A stretch of 64,000 nt of DNA, from contig CANJJE010000007.1 of NCBI GenBank assembly GCA_947474755.1, positions 99,891 to 163,890 of the forward strand. Direction: 5' to 3'. Positions within the stretch are counted from its first letter, which is position 1. Every line of letters starts with the position of its first letter. This document shows positions 1-9,166 of the stretch, piece by piece. Source of the stretch: Burkholderiales bacterium. GTDB taxonomy: Bacteria > Pseudomonadota > Gammaproteobacteria > Burkholderiales > Burkholderiaceae_C. The translations under genes were made by a program, and so were the position numbers. The notes under the pieces are model-generated. The model worked only from the letters and a program-made list of their open reading frames with translations, made no database searches and was not told where the DNA came from.

Positions 1-146
1 ACCTTGTCGCCTTTGAACAAGCCGCCCACCGAGGTGCAACCGGCCAAGCCGATCACCACCAATGAGCTGGCAAGTCGTCTCGCGCGCAAACCACTGTTTG
101 ATGCGGTTGCGACGCGGTCTTTTTTCATATCTGTCACGTTGTTCAT
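1..146 (-). CDS. bamC: Probable BamC-like outer-membrane lipoprotein, 5' part only
   Basis: On the minus strand an open frame starts at ATG 146 or at an in-frame ATG at 128 and runs off the left edge. The roughly 49 residues visible have basic residues, then a hydrophobic stretch, then a lipobox (LAGC), so the product should be a lipoprotein secreted by Sec and lipid-modified at the Cys. It lies directly downstream of dapA, where BamC (NlpB), an accessory lipoprotein of the BAM outer-membrane assembly complex, is found in E. coli and many betaproteobacteria. The identity is therefore inferred from position plus lipobox; none of the mature BamC domain is in the window. Confidence 0.6.
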   Translation of the reverse strand, partial: MNNVTDMKKDRVATASNSGLRARRLASSLVVIGLAGCTSVGGLFKGDK

Positions 147-240
147 CTCCGTGGGGTGGCGGCGCAGCTGCCGCGCGTACCGTTGGTCGCCGATGGCGAA
201 AGTAGGGACATCTGAGAAGTGACAAGCGGCCGGGGGTCGC

Positions 241-1122
241 TCACAGCAGGCCTGCATCACGCATGGCCGCACTGACCGTCGCGACACCCGCCGGTGTCAG
301 CGGCACCATCGGCAGACGCAGCACGTTCTTGCAACGGCCCAGCTGGGCCAGTGCCCACTTGGTCGGTGCCGGGCTGGGCTCGGCGAAAAGGTGCTTGTGC
401 AGCGGCAGCAAGCGCATGTGGATGGCTGTGGCTTCACGCACCTGGCCGGCCATCGCTGCTGCGCACAGATCGCGCATCGCACGAGGTGCGACGTTGGCGG
501 TGACGCTGACATTGCCATGCCCGCCCAGCAGCATCAGCGCGATGGCGGTCGAGTCGTCGCCGGAATAGATCGAGAAACCGGGCGGCCCGTGCTTGATCAG
601 CCATGCCGCGCGCTCGATGTTGCCGGTGGCTTCCTTGACCGCGACGATGCCGGGGAGTTGCGCCAGACGCAGCGTGGTTTCCGGCTGCATGTCTGCCACC
701 GTGCGGCCGGGCACGTTGTACAGAACGATCGGCGTGTCGACCGCCTCGGCGATCGCCTTGAAGTGCTGGTAGATGCCTTCCTGCGAGGGCTTGTTGTAGT
801 AAGGCACCACAGACAGCACGCAATCGGCACCGACCTGCTTTGCATAGCGCGTCAGCTCGATCGCTTCGCGAGTCGAATTGCCACCGGCGCCGGCCATGAT
901 CGGCACCCGCCCGCGGGCGTGTTCCACCGCCACGCGGATGATTTCGCAGTGTTCTTCGACCGACACCGTCGGGGACTCGCCGGTGGTGCCGACAACGCCG
1001 ATGCAGTTCGTGCCTTCGGCGATGTGCCAGTCCATCAGGCTGCGCAGCGTGTCGTAGTCGACACTGCCGTCCTCGTGCATCGGCGTGACCAGCGCGACGA
1101 TGCTGCCAGTGATCGGTTTCAT
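241..1122 (-). CDS. dapA: 4-hydroxy-tetrahydrodipicolinate synthase
   Basis: DapA condenses pyruvate with aspartate semialdehyde, the first committed step towards diaminopimelate and lysine, in the cytoplasm. The product is 293 residues, the normal length for the family. Visible motifs are the N-terminal [10 protein letters not shown], the GTTGESPT phosphate-loop signature, the catalytic Tyr in [13 protein letters not shown], and the Schiff-base Lys in VAVKEATGN. The ATG at 1122 is preferred over one five codons upstream because AAGGA sits six bases before it. The gene runs towards a probable bamC; a methyltransferase gene on the same strand ends 25 bp upstream, so the two may be co-transcribed. 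Confidence 0.96.
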   Translation of the reverse strand: MKPITGSIVALVTPMHEDGSVDYDTLRSLMDWHIAEGTNCIGVVGTTGESPTVSVEEHCEIIRVAVEHARGRVPIMAGAGGNSTREAIELTRYAKQVGADCVLSVVPYYNKPSQEGIYQHFKAIAEAVDTPIVLYNVPGRTVADMQPETTLRLAQLPGIVAVKEATGNIERAAWLIKHGPPGFSIYSGDDSTAIALMLLGGHGNVSVTANVAPRAMRDLCAAAMAGQVREATAIHMRLLPLHKHLFAEPSPAPTKWALAQLGRCKNVLRLPMVPLTPAGVATVSAAMRDAGLL

Positions 1123-1147
1123 GGGAATTCCTTGCAAGCTTTCGATT

Positions 1148-1759
1148 TTAGCTGGCGCGGGGAGGGTTCACGGGCCGAAGTGGATGGCGCTCCACGGCGG
1201 TGGTTCTGGCGGAAGGGCGAACCGCCACCAGGCGCTGGATGAATCGATCGGGTTGACTGGAAAAACCATCTTCGTAAGCCACCACGCGCAGTCCATGCTT
1301 TGCTGCGAAATGCAGCAATTCCCCGCAGCGCAGCAGAAAGTCGGGATTGCAGGGTTTGCCGACACTGGCGTTCCCTTGAGCAAAGGTCTCGTAGATCAAC
1401 AAACCTGAATCCCCCACGCTTCGGGCGATATCGGGCAACAGCGCGCGCCACAGGTAGTTAGTCACTACCACGGCCGAGAAGGTTTCACCAGGCAAGGGCC
1501 ACGGCTGACCTTCGAGGTCGGCGACCACGGTGCGCGCCACATCTCGCAGACCTTCAAGCGCTGCGGCGTCACGGTCCACCGCAGTCACCGTGCAACCGCG
1601 ATCGTGGAACCAGCGGGTGTGGCGGCCGCTGCCGCAAGCCAGATCGAGCACGGCGCTGCCGGCAGCCACCAGGTGAGACCAGCGACTCACCCATTCGGAG
1701 ACCTTGAGGCTGGTGTGGTCGGAGGGCGGGCGCCGCTCTGGTGTCGAAGGATCGGTCAT
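1148..1759 (-). CDS. Class I SAM-dependent methyltransferase, substrate unknown
   Basis: The 203-residue protein has the SAM-binding motif I ([15 protein letters not shown], about residues 37-51) followed by an acidic motif II (VTAVDRD), and fits a small stand-alone Rossmann methyltransferase of the TehB/Methyltransf_25 type. No substrate-recognition domain is visible and the target is unknown. It is divergent from parE, with about 100 bp between the two starts that should hold both promoters, and lies 25 bp upstream of dapA. Similar small methyltransferases are common next to dapA in Burkholderiales, which I take as conserved context and not as evidence of function. Confidence 0.8.
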   Translation of the reverse strand: MTDPSTPERRPPSDHTSLKVSEWVSRWSHLVAAGSAVLDLACGSGRHTRWFHDRGCTVTAVDRDAAALEGLRDVARTVVADLEGQPWPLPGETFSAVVVTNYLWRALLPDIARSVGDSGLLIYETFAQGNASVGKPCNPDFLLRCGELLHFAAKHGLRVVAYEDGFSSQPDRFIQRLVAVRPSARTTAVERHPLRPVNPPRAS

Positions 1760-1862
1760 GGGGGAGTGCGCGAACGCGCATGGGAATGTATGTCAGCCCC
1801 TGCGCAAGGCGGCGGGTCAGGTGCTGTCGGCGCCGTGAACCCGCTCCCTACAATCCGCCGCC

Positions 1863-3905
1863 ATGGCCAACCGCTCCCCCGCACGTTCATCCTCTGTCCC
1901 TGTTTCAAGCGCCGCATCTGCCGCTCCCTCCACTTACGGCGAAGCCTCGATCCGTGTGCTCAAGGGCCTGGAGCCGGTCAAGCAACGACCGGGCATGTAC
2001 ACCCGCACCGACAACCCGATGCACATCGTGCAGGAGGTGATCGACAACGCCGCCGACGAGGCCCTGGCCGGCCACGGCAAGCGCATCGATGTGACGCTGC
2101 ACGCCGACGGCTCGGTCAGCGTGCACGACGACGGCCGCGGCATTCCGTTCGGCCTGCACCCTGATGAGCAGCGGCCGGTGGTCGAGATCGTCTTCACCCA
2201 GTTGCACGCAGGGGGCAAGTTCGACAAGGGCTCGGGCGGCGCCTACAGCTTTTCGGGCGGCTTGCACGGCGTGGGTGTCAGCGTGACCAATGCCTTGTCG
2301 AAGCGGCTGGAGGTCACCGTGTACCGTGAAGGCCAGGTCGCGCAACTCGCCTTCGCCGGCGGCGACGTCAGCGAGCCGCTGACGCTGCGCAAGGCCGTGT
2401 CGTCGGCGTCTTCGGGCGACCGCAAGAGCGGCACCACGGTGCGTACCTGGCCCGATGCCCGGTATTTCGAAAGCGTCGATCTGCCGAAGATCGACCTGAT
2501 GCACCTGCTGCGCAGCAAGGCGGTGCTGATGCCGGGTGCCAGCGTGTCGCTGACGATCGAAAAAACCGGCGAAGTGCAGACCTGGCTGTACCAAGGCGGC
2601 CTGCGCGATTACCTGATGCAGACGCTGAGCGCTGACCCCTTGATCCCGCTGTTCGAGGGCGCCCACCATGCCGATGGGTCCGAGTCCGAAAACCTGGCGA
2701 ACTTTGCAAAGGGCGAGGGCGCGACCTGGTGTGTGGCCTTCACCGAAGACGGCGCGCCGATGCGCGAGAGCTATGTCAACCTGATCCCGACCGTCAACGG
2801 CGGCACGCACGAGTCGGGTCTGAAGGACGGTCTGTTCGGCGCCATCAAGAATTTCATCGACCTGCACAGCCTGCTGCCCAAGGGCGTGAAGCTGATGCCT
2901 GATGACGTGTTCTCGCGAGCCAGCTTTGTGCTGAGCGCAAAAGTGCTGGACCCTCAATTCCAGGGCCAGATCAAGGAGCGGCTGAACAGCCGTGACGCGC
3001 TGCGCCTGGTATCCGCTTGCGTCAAGCCGCCCCTGGAGCTGTGGCTGAACCAGCATGTCGACTACGGCAAGAAGCTCGCTGAACTGGTGATCAAGCAGGC
3101 GCAGACGCGACAGCGCGCAAGCCAGAAGGTCGAGAAGCGCAAGGGCTCCGGCGTGGCCGTGCTGCCCGGCAAGCTGACCGATTGCGAAAGCCGCGACCTG
3201 CTGCACAACGAGCTGTTCCTGGTCGAGGGTGATTCGGCCGGCGGCAGCGCCAAGATGGGCCGCGACAAGGAGACGCAGGCGATCCTGCCGCTGCGTGGCA
3301 AGGTGCTCAATTCATGGGAGGTCGAGCGCGACCGCCTGTTTGCCAACAACGAGATCCACGACATCGCGGTGGCGATCGGTGTCGATCCGCATGCCGCAAC
3401 CGACACGCCTGACCTGAGTGGCCTGCGCTACGGCAAGGTCTGCATCCTCAGCGATGCCGATGTCGACGGCTCGCACATCCAGGTGCTGCTGCTGACGCTG
3501 TTTTTCCGGCACTTCCCGAAGCTGATCGAAACCGGGCACCTGTACATTGCCAAGCCGCCGCTGTTTCGCATCGATGCGCCAGCGCGCGGCAAGAAGCCGG
3601 CCGCGAAGATCTATGCGCTCGACGAAGGCGAACTGAGCGCGACGCTCGACCGGCTTCGCAAGGAAGGCTGCCGCGAAACGGCCTGGAGCATCAGCCGCTT
3701 CAAGGGTCTGGGCGAGATGAACGCCGAGCAGCTGTGGGACACCACGCTGAACCCTGAGACGCGCCGACTGCTGCCGATCGCCTTCGGCGACCTTGGTTTC
3801 GCTGCCACCGTTGATTCACTGACCAAGCTGATGGGCAAGGGCGAGGCGCAGGCGCGACGCGACTTGATGGAACTGCATGGCGATGAAGTCGATGTGGACG
3901 TGTGA
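1863..3905 (+). CDS. parE: DNA topoisomerase IV subunit B
   Basis: ParE is the ATPase subunit of topoisomerase IV, which with ParC decatenates daughter chromosomes. The 680-residue product shows the GHKL ATP-binding site (EVIDNAADEAL, DDGRGIP, then GGLHGVGVSVTNALS). It also has the TOPRIM metal-binding elements (LVEGDSAGGSA and ILSDADVDGSHI) and the C-terminal FKGLGEMNAEQLWDTTLNP motif. An unstructured Ser/Ala-rich leader of about 20 residues precedes the conserved start. In many relatives parC lies close by; here parC is 12.7 kb downstream, across an accessory island. The last 90 bp recur in degraded form at 14481-14568. Confidence 0.97.
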   Translation: MANRSPARSSSVPVSSAASAAPSTYGEASIRVLKGLEPVKQRPGMYTRTDNPMHIVQEVIDNAADEALAGHGKRIDVTLHADGSVSVHDDGRGIPFGLHPDEQRPVVEIVFTQLHAGGKFDKGSGGAYSFSGGLHGVGVSVTNALSKRLEVTVYREGQVAQLAFAGGDVSEPLTLRKAVSSASSGDRKSGTTVRTWPDARYFESVDLPKIDLMHLLRSKAVLMPGASVSLTIEKTGEVQTWLYQGGLRDYLMQTLSADPLIPLFEGAHHADGSESENLANFAKGEGATWCVAFTEDGAPMRESYVNLIPTVNGGTHESGLKDGLFGAIKNFIDLHSLLPKGVKLMPDDVFSRASFVLSAKVLDPQFQGQIKERLNSRDALRLVSACVKPPLELWLNQHVDYGKKLAELVIKQAQTRQRASQKVEKRKGSGVAVLPGKLTDCESRDLLHNELFLVEGDSAGGSAKMGRDKETQAILPLRGKVLNSWEVERDRLFANNEIHDIAVAIGVDPHAATDTPDLSGLRYGKVCILSDADVDGSHIQVLLLTLFFRHFPKLIETGHLYIAKPPLFRIDAPARGKKPAAKIYALDEGELSATLDRLRKEGCRETAWSISRFKGLGEMNAEQLWDTTLNPETRRLLPIAFGDLGFAATVDSLTKLMGKGEAQARRDLMELHGDEVDVDV

Positions 3906-3921
3906 CTGAGGCTTCGGTGGT

Positions 3922-3986
3922 TAGGGTAGGAGGCGCTCTGGACATGCTGGCCGATGGGCTGCTTCCGACCCAGGCTGCGTGAGAAC
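3922..3986 (+). repeat. 65-bp direct repeat, copy A, just after parE
   Basis: This 65-bp stretch, 16 bp past the parE stop, matches 10103-10167 with two differences (C/T in both cases). The 3' end of parE plus this flank is therefore present at two places in the island. The rest of 3906-4811 has no intact gene; it holds only the IS91-family transposase remnant and the inverted-repeat copy listed separately. Confidence 0.85.
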
Positions 3987-4151
3987 ACGACTCGGATGAA
4001 CCGCTCCCCTGTTGGAGTGCGATCAGCGCTTTCGGGCCGAGGACCTCGCACAGTGGCCACCGGTTGAACTACCGCGCTTCGGGAGACGCACCGACCCGGC
4101 GTGGGCCCTTCGAGCACCGGGATCTGTGGAAGTGAGCTGGAGACCAGGGAT

Positions 4152-4486
4152 AACCCAAAAACACCGTGGCGCGACGGCACCACGCACCTGGTGATGAGCC
4201 CGCTGGAGTTCATGCAGCGGCCGCCCGCACAGGGGCAAGCGGCCACCGAGGTCGCCGCTGCTCAAGCGCTTTTAGCTGCGACATCACTTGAGTACAAGTT
4301 AGTCTTCGCTGAGGCTTCGCTTTCGACATCGACATGCAGCACTGCCTGAAATGCAGCGGTGAGCTGAAGATCATTGCGGCGATCCTGGAGCAGCCGGTGA
4401 TCGAGAAGATCCTCACGCACTTGGGCTGGCAAGCCAAGGCACCGCCTCGTGCGCCGGCCCGAGGCCTGGCGCTGCAAGCGGCCTGA
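4152..4486 (+). pseudogene. IS91-family (IS801/IS1294-type) transposase remnant
   Basis: Two blocks of the C-terminal half of an IS91-family Y2/rolling-circle transposase can be read here. The first contains KTPWRDGTTHLVMSPLEF followed by MQR. The second, from about 4322 in another frame, begins FDIDMQHC and continues through GELKIIAAILEQPVIEKIL to a natural-looking stop at 4484-4486. The stretch that should join them (HGVLAPN... region) is deleted and the frame shifts between them, so this is dead. The missing middle block appears separately at 12490-12655, and an N-terminal block at about 16010-16320. Confidence 0.8.
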
Positions 4487-4623
4487 CGCTTCCCAATCGC
4501 GACAGTTCAGGCGACTCGGCGAGCCGGGCCGATGGGGTCGGCTGCTTCCGAGCGTTCGGGGGACCGATGGAAGCGAGCTGGCGACCAGGGATAACCTGCG
4601 GCAGGCGCCCAAGAATGACAACT

Positions 4624-4745
4624 TTGGGCTGGGCTGTCAAAGCTCAACAGTCTTGCGCCACCCTCAAAGACCGACATGCAGACGTCGAGGGCCGCGTTCG
4701 CGGCGCCATGGTTAAGGGGAAAGGGCCTTTGAAAGTCCTATCCTC
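4624..4745 (+). repeat. About 122-bp inverted repeat, left copy
   Basis: The sequence from 4624 to 4745 reappears in reverse complement at 7094-7222 at roughly 85% identity by eye. Shared landmarks are GCTCAACAGTCT, AAAGACCGACATGCAG, TTCGCGGCGCCATGG and the end TTTGAAA..CCTATCCTC. The two copies face each other around the FkbM methyltransferase and glycosyltransferase genes. The terminal motif TTTGAAAA(A/G)CCTATCC also occurs at 10428-10440 and twice at 12943-12976. Confidence 0.8.
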
Positions 4746-4811
4746 GGTACCGCCGCTGGATGAAGTGGCGCGCGCGCTGGGTCGGCTGACCGGGCGCGCG
4801 CTTGGGCAGGC

Positions 4812-5681
4812 CTAGTAGCGGGACAGCGCCGCGTCGATGCAAGGCGCGGCATCGGCGCTGCCGGCCAGCAGGTCCAGGTAGTAAACCGTGCGCGTGCTGC
4901 GTTGGCGGGTCTGCTGCCAGATGTAGTCCAGCAATTGGGCGATCTGTCCGGGCTCGGTGTTCGCCAGCATCACCTCGCCGAAGTTGTCGAAGGCCGCCCA
5001 GCGCGTGTAGCCGGCGGCCTGTAGCCAAGGCAGCAGTTCCTGGAAGCCCTGGCGTTGCGCTTCGTCGTCGATCTGGCACTCGAAGAACAGCAGCGGCCTC
5101 TGGCGCTCGAGCAGCAACGGGGCCGAGCGCAGCACGTCGAAATCGAAGCCGTCGACATCCGACTTCAACAAGGCCACCGGCGCCATGTCCAGCGGCGCCA
5201 GCAGGTCGTCCAGAGTGGCCGTACGGTGGCCGTTCTCGCCCGGCTTGGCGTGCCGGCTGCCGCCACCGCCTTCAAGCGAGGCGCTGACCACGGCCTTGCC
5301 GACCATGGCCTGCAGAGTCTGAAGCCGCAGCCCCGGCAGCGCGGAACGCAAGCGCTGCGCGTTGCGCAGCAAGTAGGCATGAAACACCGGGTCGGGTTCT
5401 ATGCACAGGTAGCCGAGGGCCGCGTTGCGGCTGGCCATGGCTGCCACCGTGTCGCCGCAGTTGGCGCCGACGTCGATCACCGTGCTGGCTGCGGGCAGAT
5501 GACTGGCCAGGTGCGGCAGAAACCGGTCATAGCGCGGGTGCCGGCTCTGGTAGTGGGGCAACAGATGGCCCGGGGGCAGCTCGATCGAGAAAGCGCCCAG
5601 ATCCAGCTGCTCAGCGGCCTCGCGGGTGCGCCAGCCCAGGTGACGGGCAAGACGTTTCAGCACAGTATTCATCGACTTCAT
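4812..5681 (-). CDS. FkbM-family methyltransferase
   Basis: The 289-residue protein matches the FkbM type of SAM-dependent methyltransferase, which usually O-methylates sugars in polysaccharides or polyketides. Visible features are VIDVGANCGDTV (SAM motif I, about residues 70-82), CIEPDPVFHAYLLRN, and the conserved LLKSDVDGFDFDVL segment that ends in FECQ. The start is the ATG at 5681, with another in frame at 5672; the frame stays open much further upstream but that stretch is antisense to nothing recognisable and overlaps the glycosyltransferase. It lies 23 bp downstream of the glycosyltransferase, so the two probably form one transcript that decorates a surface glycan. Confidence 0.85.
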   Translation of the reverse strand: MKSMNTVLKRLARHLGWRTREAAEQLDLGAFSIELPPGHLLPHYQSRHPRYDRFLPHLASHLPAASTVIDVGANCGDTVAAMASRNAALGYLCIEPDPVFHAYLLRNAQRLRSALPGLRLQTLQAMVGKAVVSASLEGGGGSRHAKPGENGHRTATLDDLLAPLDMAPVALLKSDVDGFDFDVLRSAPLLLERQRPLLFFECQIDDEAQRQGFQELLPWLQAAGYTRWAAFDNFGEVMLANTEPGQIAQLLDYIWQQTRQRSTRTVYYLDLLAGSADAAPCIDAALSRY

Positions 5682-5704
5682 CGAGCCAGCGCGCCAACGG
5701 GCGC

Positions 5705-6649
5705 TTACAGCACCGTGCGGATCATGCGGCGCAGCTCCTTGGCATCGCGCTTGCCGTAGACCAGGCGCAGCAGGGTGCGAAAGAGCAGGCTGTCGATCTT
5801 GCGCGCGACGACCTCGCGCCCGGGCCAGTACTGCCTCAGCTCGGCCGCGGGTGCGTTGAGCAGCTCCGGGTTGATGAAGATGCGTCCGCCCTGGGCGCGG
5901 ATGTGCAGGTTGAGCGGTACGTGCTCGCAGCACGCTGCGCCGTCGGCACCGAGGCCGGCGTACCGAGCCGTCAGCAGCGCCTCGGTGCGGTAGATCGCCA
6001 AGCCGCCGAAGGCGGAATCGACTTCCATCCAGTCGGCCGTGGGGGGTATCTGGATCATGCGGGCATAGACTGCCGCGCGGCGTGCGCTGTCGGTGTTGCC
6101 GCTGTGGCGTCCGATGAATTCGCTTTCGGCCCAGCAGTCGCCCGGGCACCACCGTGGGTGGCGCAGTGCCCACAAATCGTAGTAGGGGCCGTCGGCATTG
6201 GCCGTGCAGACCGTCCAGTCGTCGCGCATCCAGCAACTGCCCACGGCTGCAGCCGTCAGGCCGTCGTTGATGCCGTCGAGATCGGCCACGGCGACGTAGG
6301 CGATGCGCGCCAGATCTGGGTCGGCCCGGAGGTAGTCGAGACAGGCATTGCGGCAATGGGCAAGGCGCTCGGTGTAGCCAGGGATGCGCGGTTCCAGCTG
6401 ACCGAGCGAGCGAAACTCGAAACCCGGCCGGCTGGCGGCCATGCGTTGCAGCACGGCCACCGTGTCGTCGCGGCTGTCCGACTCGACCACGAACCAGCGC
6501 ACGCGCTGAAAGCCCGGCAGGGCAGCGGCCAGCACCTGCACCGAATGCTCCAGCGTCCGCGCGCAGTCACGCACCAGGCCCACGACCAGCAGTTCGCGTT
6601 CCAGATCGGCCGGCGTCGGGCCGCGCAGGGCAGGGGTGACGGCAAGCAT
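5705..6649 (-). CDS. Glycosyltransferase-like protein (possibly CAP59/GT69-like)
   Basis: The 314-residue protein looks like a nucleotide-sugar glycosyltransferase: an early ESDSRDDT segment (about residues 57-64), a DLDG acidic motif (about 123-126) that could bind metal and donor sugar, then YYDLWALRHP and GGLAIYR. These spacings recall CAP59/GT69-type mannosyltransferases, but I am not certain of the family; GT2-like is the alternative. There is no membrane segment or signal peptide. It is followed 23 bp on by the FkbM methyltransferase, and both are enclosed by inverted repeats, which suggests they arrived together as a glycan-modification cassette. Confidence 0.7.
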   Translation of the reverse strand: MLAVTPALRGPTPADLERELLVVGLVRDCARTLEHSVQVLAAALPGFQRVRWFVVESDSRDDTVAVLQRMAASRPGFEFRSLGQLEPRIPGYTERLAHCRNACLDYLRADPDLARIAYVAVADLDGINDGLTAAAVGSCWMRDDWTVCTANADGPYYDLWALRHPRWCPGDCWAESEFIGRHSGNTDSARRAAVYARMIQIPPTADWMEVDSAFGGLAIYRTEALLTARYAGLGADGAACCEHVPLNLHIRAQGGRIFINPELLNAPAAELRQYWPGREVVARKIDSLLFRTLLRLVYGKRDAKELRRMIRTVL

Positions 6650-6694
6650 GGGGGCGCGGCAGGGAAGCGTCAGCTGGAGCAGCGCCTGCAGGGC

Positions 6695-6924
6695 TCAGCG
6701 ATGCAGCAGCAGGTCGAACTCCCTGTTGCTGCGCTTGCGGCAGAGGGGCTCGAGCTCTGCCAGGCCGAGGGCTCGCGCGGCGTGCTGCCCTCATGCAGCA
6801 GGGACGAGTCTTCAGACGTGCGCCATTCGATCTCGACGATGCGGTTCTCGGACAGGAATTGCTCGATGGAGTTGCGTCGCCCCCGGATGGTCTTCCATTG
6901 GTCCAGGCAGTCGGCGATGTCCAT
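6695..6924 (-). pseudogene. Small unknown gene, apparently frameshifted
   Basis: From ATG 6924 the minus strand encodes a protein-like start (MDIADCLDQWKTIRGRR, then IEQFLSENRIVEIEWR). Near 6775 the protein-like reading passes to another frame, giving ALGLAELEPLCRKRSNREF and LLLHR, with a stop at 6695-6697. Read through one frameshift it would be about 76 residues, ending 45 bp before the glycosyltransferase start. I do not recognise it. It may be a decayed partner gene of the cassette, or a sequencing error may have split it. Confidence 0.4.
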
Positions 6925-7474
6925 GCAAGCTCGTTGAATTTCGGCTGCGTAGTGTAGCCACGTGCTTGCGGTAGACCGGCTCCTTCAGCCCGGGTCGGCC
7001 AGCAGTTGCAGGTACGTGTCGATGTAGGTCTGCGTGGCGTCAGCCCGGTTGTAGTGCACGGCCCACGCTGAAGGCCTTTGTGCAGCAAGTGAAGAGGATA
7101 GGTTTTTCAAACGCCCCCCTTTTTTTTCCTTAGCCATGGCGCCGCGAACACAGCCCTCGACGCCTGCATGTCGGTCTTTGACGGTTGCGCCAGACTGTTG
7201 AGCTGTGACAGCCCAGCCGAAATCAGATTGAAGCGCACCAAGCGCCGTGCTTTGCCGGCTTAGCAACAGCAGAGTTGACGAACGGGACATGGCGGCCTGG
7301 CCGGGTGTGGCAGAAGCTGCCATGGCCCGATGACCGCCTGCACGCCTGCCGCAGCCCATCGGTCAAATGGCCGATCCCCTGCACCCGCGGGCTAGGCGCT
7401 CTGCCACACGCTGCACGCAAGCCACGCGACAGAGGCGTTGCGAGCGCCCGGCCCGGGCGCGACACGCAAACGCG
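6925..7474. other. Gene-free stretch with inverted-repeat copy
   Basis: These 550 bp hold the right-hand copy of the inverted repeat at 7094-7222. I see no convincing gene in the rest. The minus-strand frame across 6985-7359 runs through the repeat and has no family resemblance, though its last residues look protein-like. Confidence 0.6.
7094..7222 (-). repeat. About 129-bp inverted repeat, right copy
   Basis: This is the reverse complement of 4624-4745 with scattered substitutions and a longer A/G tract near the end. Together the two copies bracket 4746-7093, which contains the glycosyltransferase/FkbM cassette. No transposase lies between them. Confidence 0.8.
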
Positions 7475-8917
7475 CTAACCCCTGAACTTCATCAACAGGT
7501 TCAGCACCTTGGTGGCAAGCCCGCCGTAGGGCGGCTGGAACATCATCTGGATGGCCGAGAACGGGCCCTGATAAAACACCGGGCGCAGCTTCGAGAAAGT
7601 GACGAATCCTTCGTAGCCATGGTAGTGGCCCATGCCGCTGCCACCCACGCCGCCGAACGGCAGATCGTGCTGGCCCACATGCAGCAGGCCTTCGTTGACC
7701 GAGACGCCACCCGACATCACGCGTGTGATGTACAAATCCTGCAGCGCGTGGTCGTGGGTGAAGGGGTAGATCGCGAGCGGCCGATCGTGCGCGTTGACGT
7801 AGCCCACCACCTCGTCGGCGGTGCGGTAGGTCTTGATCGGCAGGATCGGGCCGAAGATCTCGCGCTGCATCACCAGCATGTCGTCGGTCACGTCGAGCAC
7901 CAGATGCGGCGCGAACTTGCGCGGCGCAGAGCCGCTCTGGTGGTTGGGCGCCAGGTTGACCAGCGTCGCGCCCTTGGCGCGCGCATCGTCGAGCATGCCC
8001 TGCAGGCGCTGGTGCGACCGCTCGTCGATGATCGATGTGTAGTCGTTGCCGTTCAGATCGGGGTAGCGCTGGGCCACCAGGCGCCTGGCATGCGCGGCGA
8101 ACTCGTCGGTGCGGCCCTCGGGCACGAACAGGTAGTCGACGCTGGTGCAGATCTGCCCGGCGTTCAGCAGCTTCAGCCACAGTACCCGCTCGGCCGCCGT
8201 CTTGATCGGGAAGTCGGGGCCGATGATGGCCGGCGACTTGCCACCGAGTTCGAGCGTCACCGGCGTCAGGTTGCGCGCGGCAGAGGCCATCACCGCGCGG
8301 CCGGTCTGGCCCGAGCCGGTGAACATCAGGTGGTCGAAGGGCAGCGAGCTGAAGGCCGGGCCCCGGCCGCCGCTGTCCTCGAAGAACATCAGCTTGTCGG
8401 CGGGGAAGTACTGCGGGCTCAGTGACACCAGCAGCCTGGCCAGATGGGCCGAGTTCTCCGACATCTTGACCATCGCCCGGTTGCCGGCCGCAAAGATGGC
8501 GGTCAGCGGCGCGAACGACAGATTGAGCGGGAAGTTCCACGGCACGATGACGCCCACCACGCCCAGCGGCTGCGGAATCAGCCGGTTCCTCGCCAGCGGG
8601 AATGTCATCTGGTCGACATGCCGCCGCATCGGCTTCATCCAGCGCTTGAGCTTCTTGCCTGTGTCACGGATGCCCTCGAGCACGACGAAGACCTCGGTGA
8701 ACAGCGTCTCGAACTGCGAGCGGTTGCCGTAGTCGCGGTTGATCGCCTCGACGATCGCGTCCTGGTTCTCCTTCAGCAGGCGGGCCAGCGAGTTCAGGTC
8801 GGCCAGGCGCTGCGCGTGGCTGGGGCTGGGCTCGGCCAGATAGGCGGCACGCTGCAGCGCCAGGGCCTGTTCGAATTCAGGGGGGATCATGACCTCGGAC
8901 AGGTCGGACAGATGCAT
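7475..8917 (-). CDS. calB: Coniferyl-aldehyde dehydrogenase-type aldehyde dehydrogenase
   Basis: This 480-residue NAD(P)-dependent aldehyde dehydrogenase fits the CalB class, which oxidises coniferyl and related aromatic aldehydes to acids. Visible features are PWNFPLNLSFAPL (cofactor and substrate pocket), the catalytic Glu in VTLELGGKSP, and the catalytic Cys in NAGQICTSVDY. The downstream EIFGPILPI and the C-terminal PFGGVGGSGMGHYHG are also present. The C-terminal extension ending in LLMKFRG is typical of CalB-like enzymes, which are membrane-peripheral in some relatives. A second Met at residue 10 is an alternative start. The gene stands alone in the island; the true substrate could be another medium-chain or aromatic aldehyde. 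Confidence 0.85.
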   Translation of the reverse strand: MHLSDLSEVMIPPEFEQALALQRAAYLAEPSPSHAQRLADLNSLARLLKENQDAIVEAINRDYGNRSQFETLFTEVFVVLEGIRDTGKKLKRWMKPMRRHVDQMTFPLARNRLIPQPLGVVGVIVPWNFPLNLSFAPLTAIFAAGNRAMVKMSENSAHLARLLVSLSPQYFPADKLMFFEDSGGRGPAFSSLPFDHLMFTGSGQTGRAVMASAARNLTPVTLELGGKSPAIIGPDFPIKTAAERVLWLKLLNAGQICTSVDYLFVPEGRTDEFAAHARRLVAQRYPDLNGNDYTSIIDERSHQRLQGMLDDARAKGATLVNLAPNHQSGSAPRKFAPHLVLDVTDDMLVMQREIFGPILPIKTYRTADEVVGYVNAHDRPLAIYPFTHDHALQDLYITRVMSGGVSVNEGLLHVGQHDLPFGGVGGSGMGHYHGYEGFVTFSKLRPVFYQGPFSAIQMMFQPPYGGLATKVLNLLMKFRG

Positions 8918-9166
8918 GGTGCGGGCTCCGGTCGACTGGAGCGGTCAGCAAGAGGCCGACGGCTGCGCCTGATTCTGGGGCCGAAACCCGGGCCCCCGTG
9001 CGGCGAAGTCATGCCGCCCCCACATCCACCGCCGAAGAAGCCGCCCGCACCGCCCGCACCAGCACGCATGCATCAGCCCATCCCGTAAGCGCCGTGCTAT
9101 TCACTTGATGGCTTGCAATCGTTTTGGCTATCGTTCAACCGTTGATTCAACCGTTGCGGTCTTTCC

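Noticed and set aside
1905..3206. 433-residue minus-strand frame opposite parE
   Set aside because: It is antisense to a clear housekeeping gene and rich in Gln, His, Arg and Ala, as expected for a GC-rich shadow.
4812..6356. 514-residue minus-strand frame covering the FkbM gene and more
   Set aside because: Only the last 289 residues are FkbM; the rest is a shadow of the glycosyltransferase in another frame.
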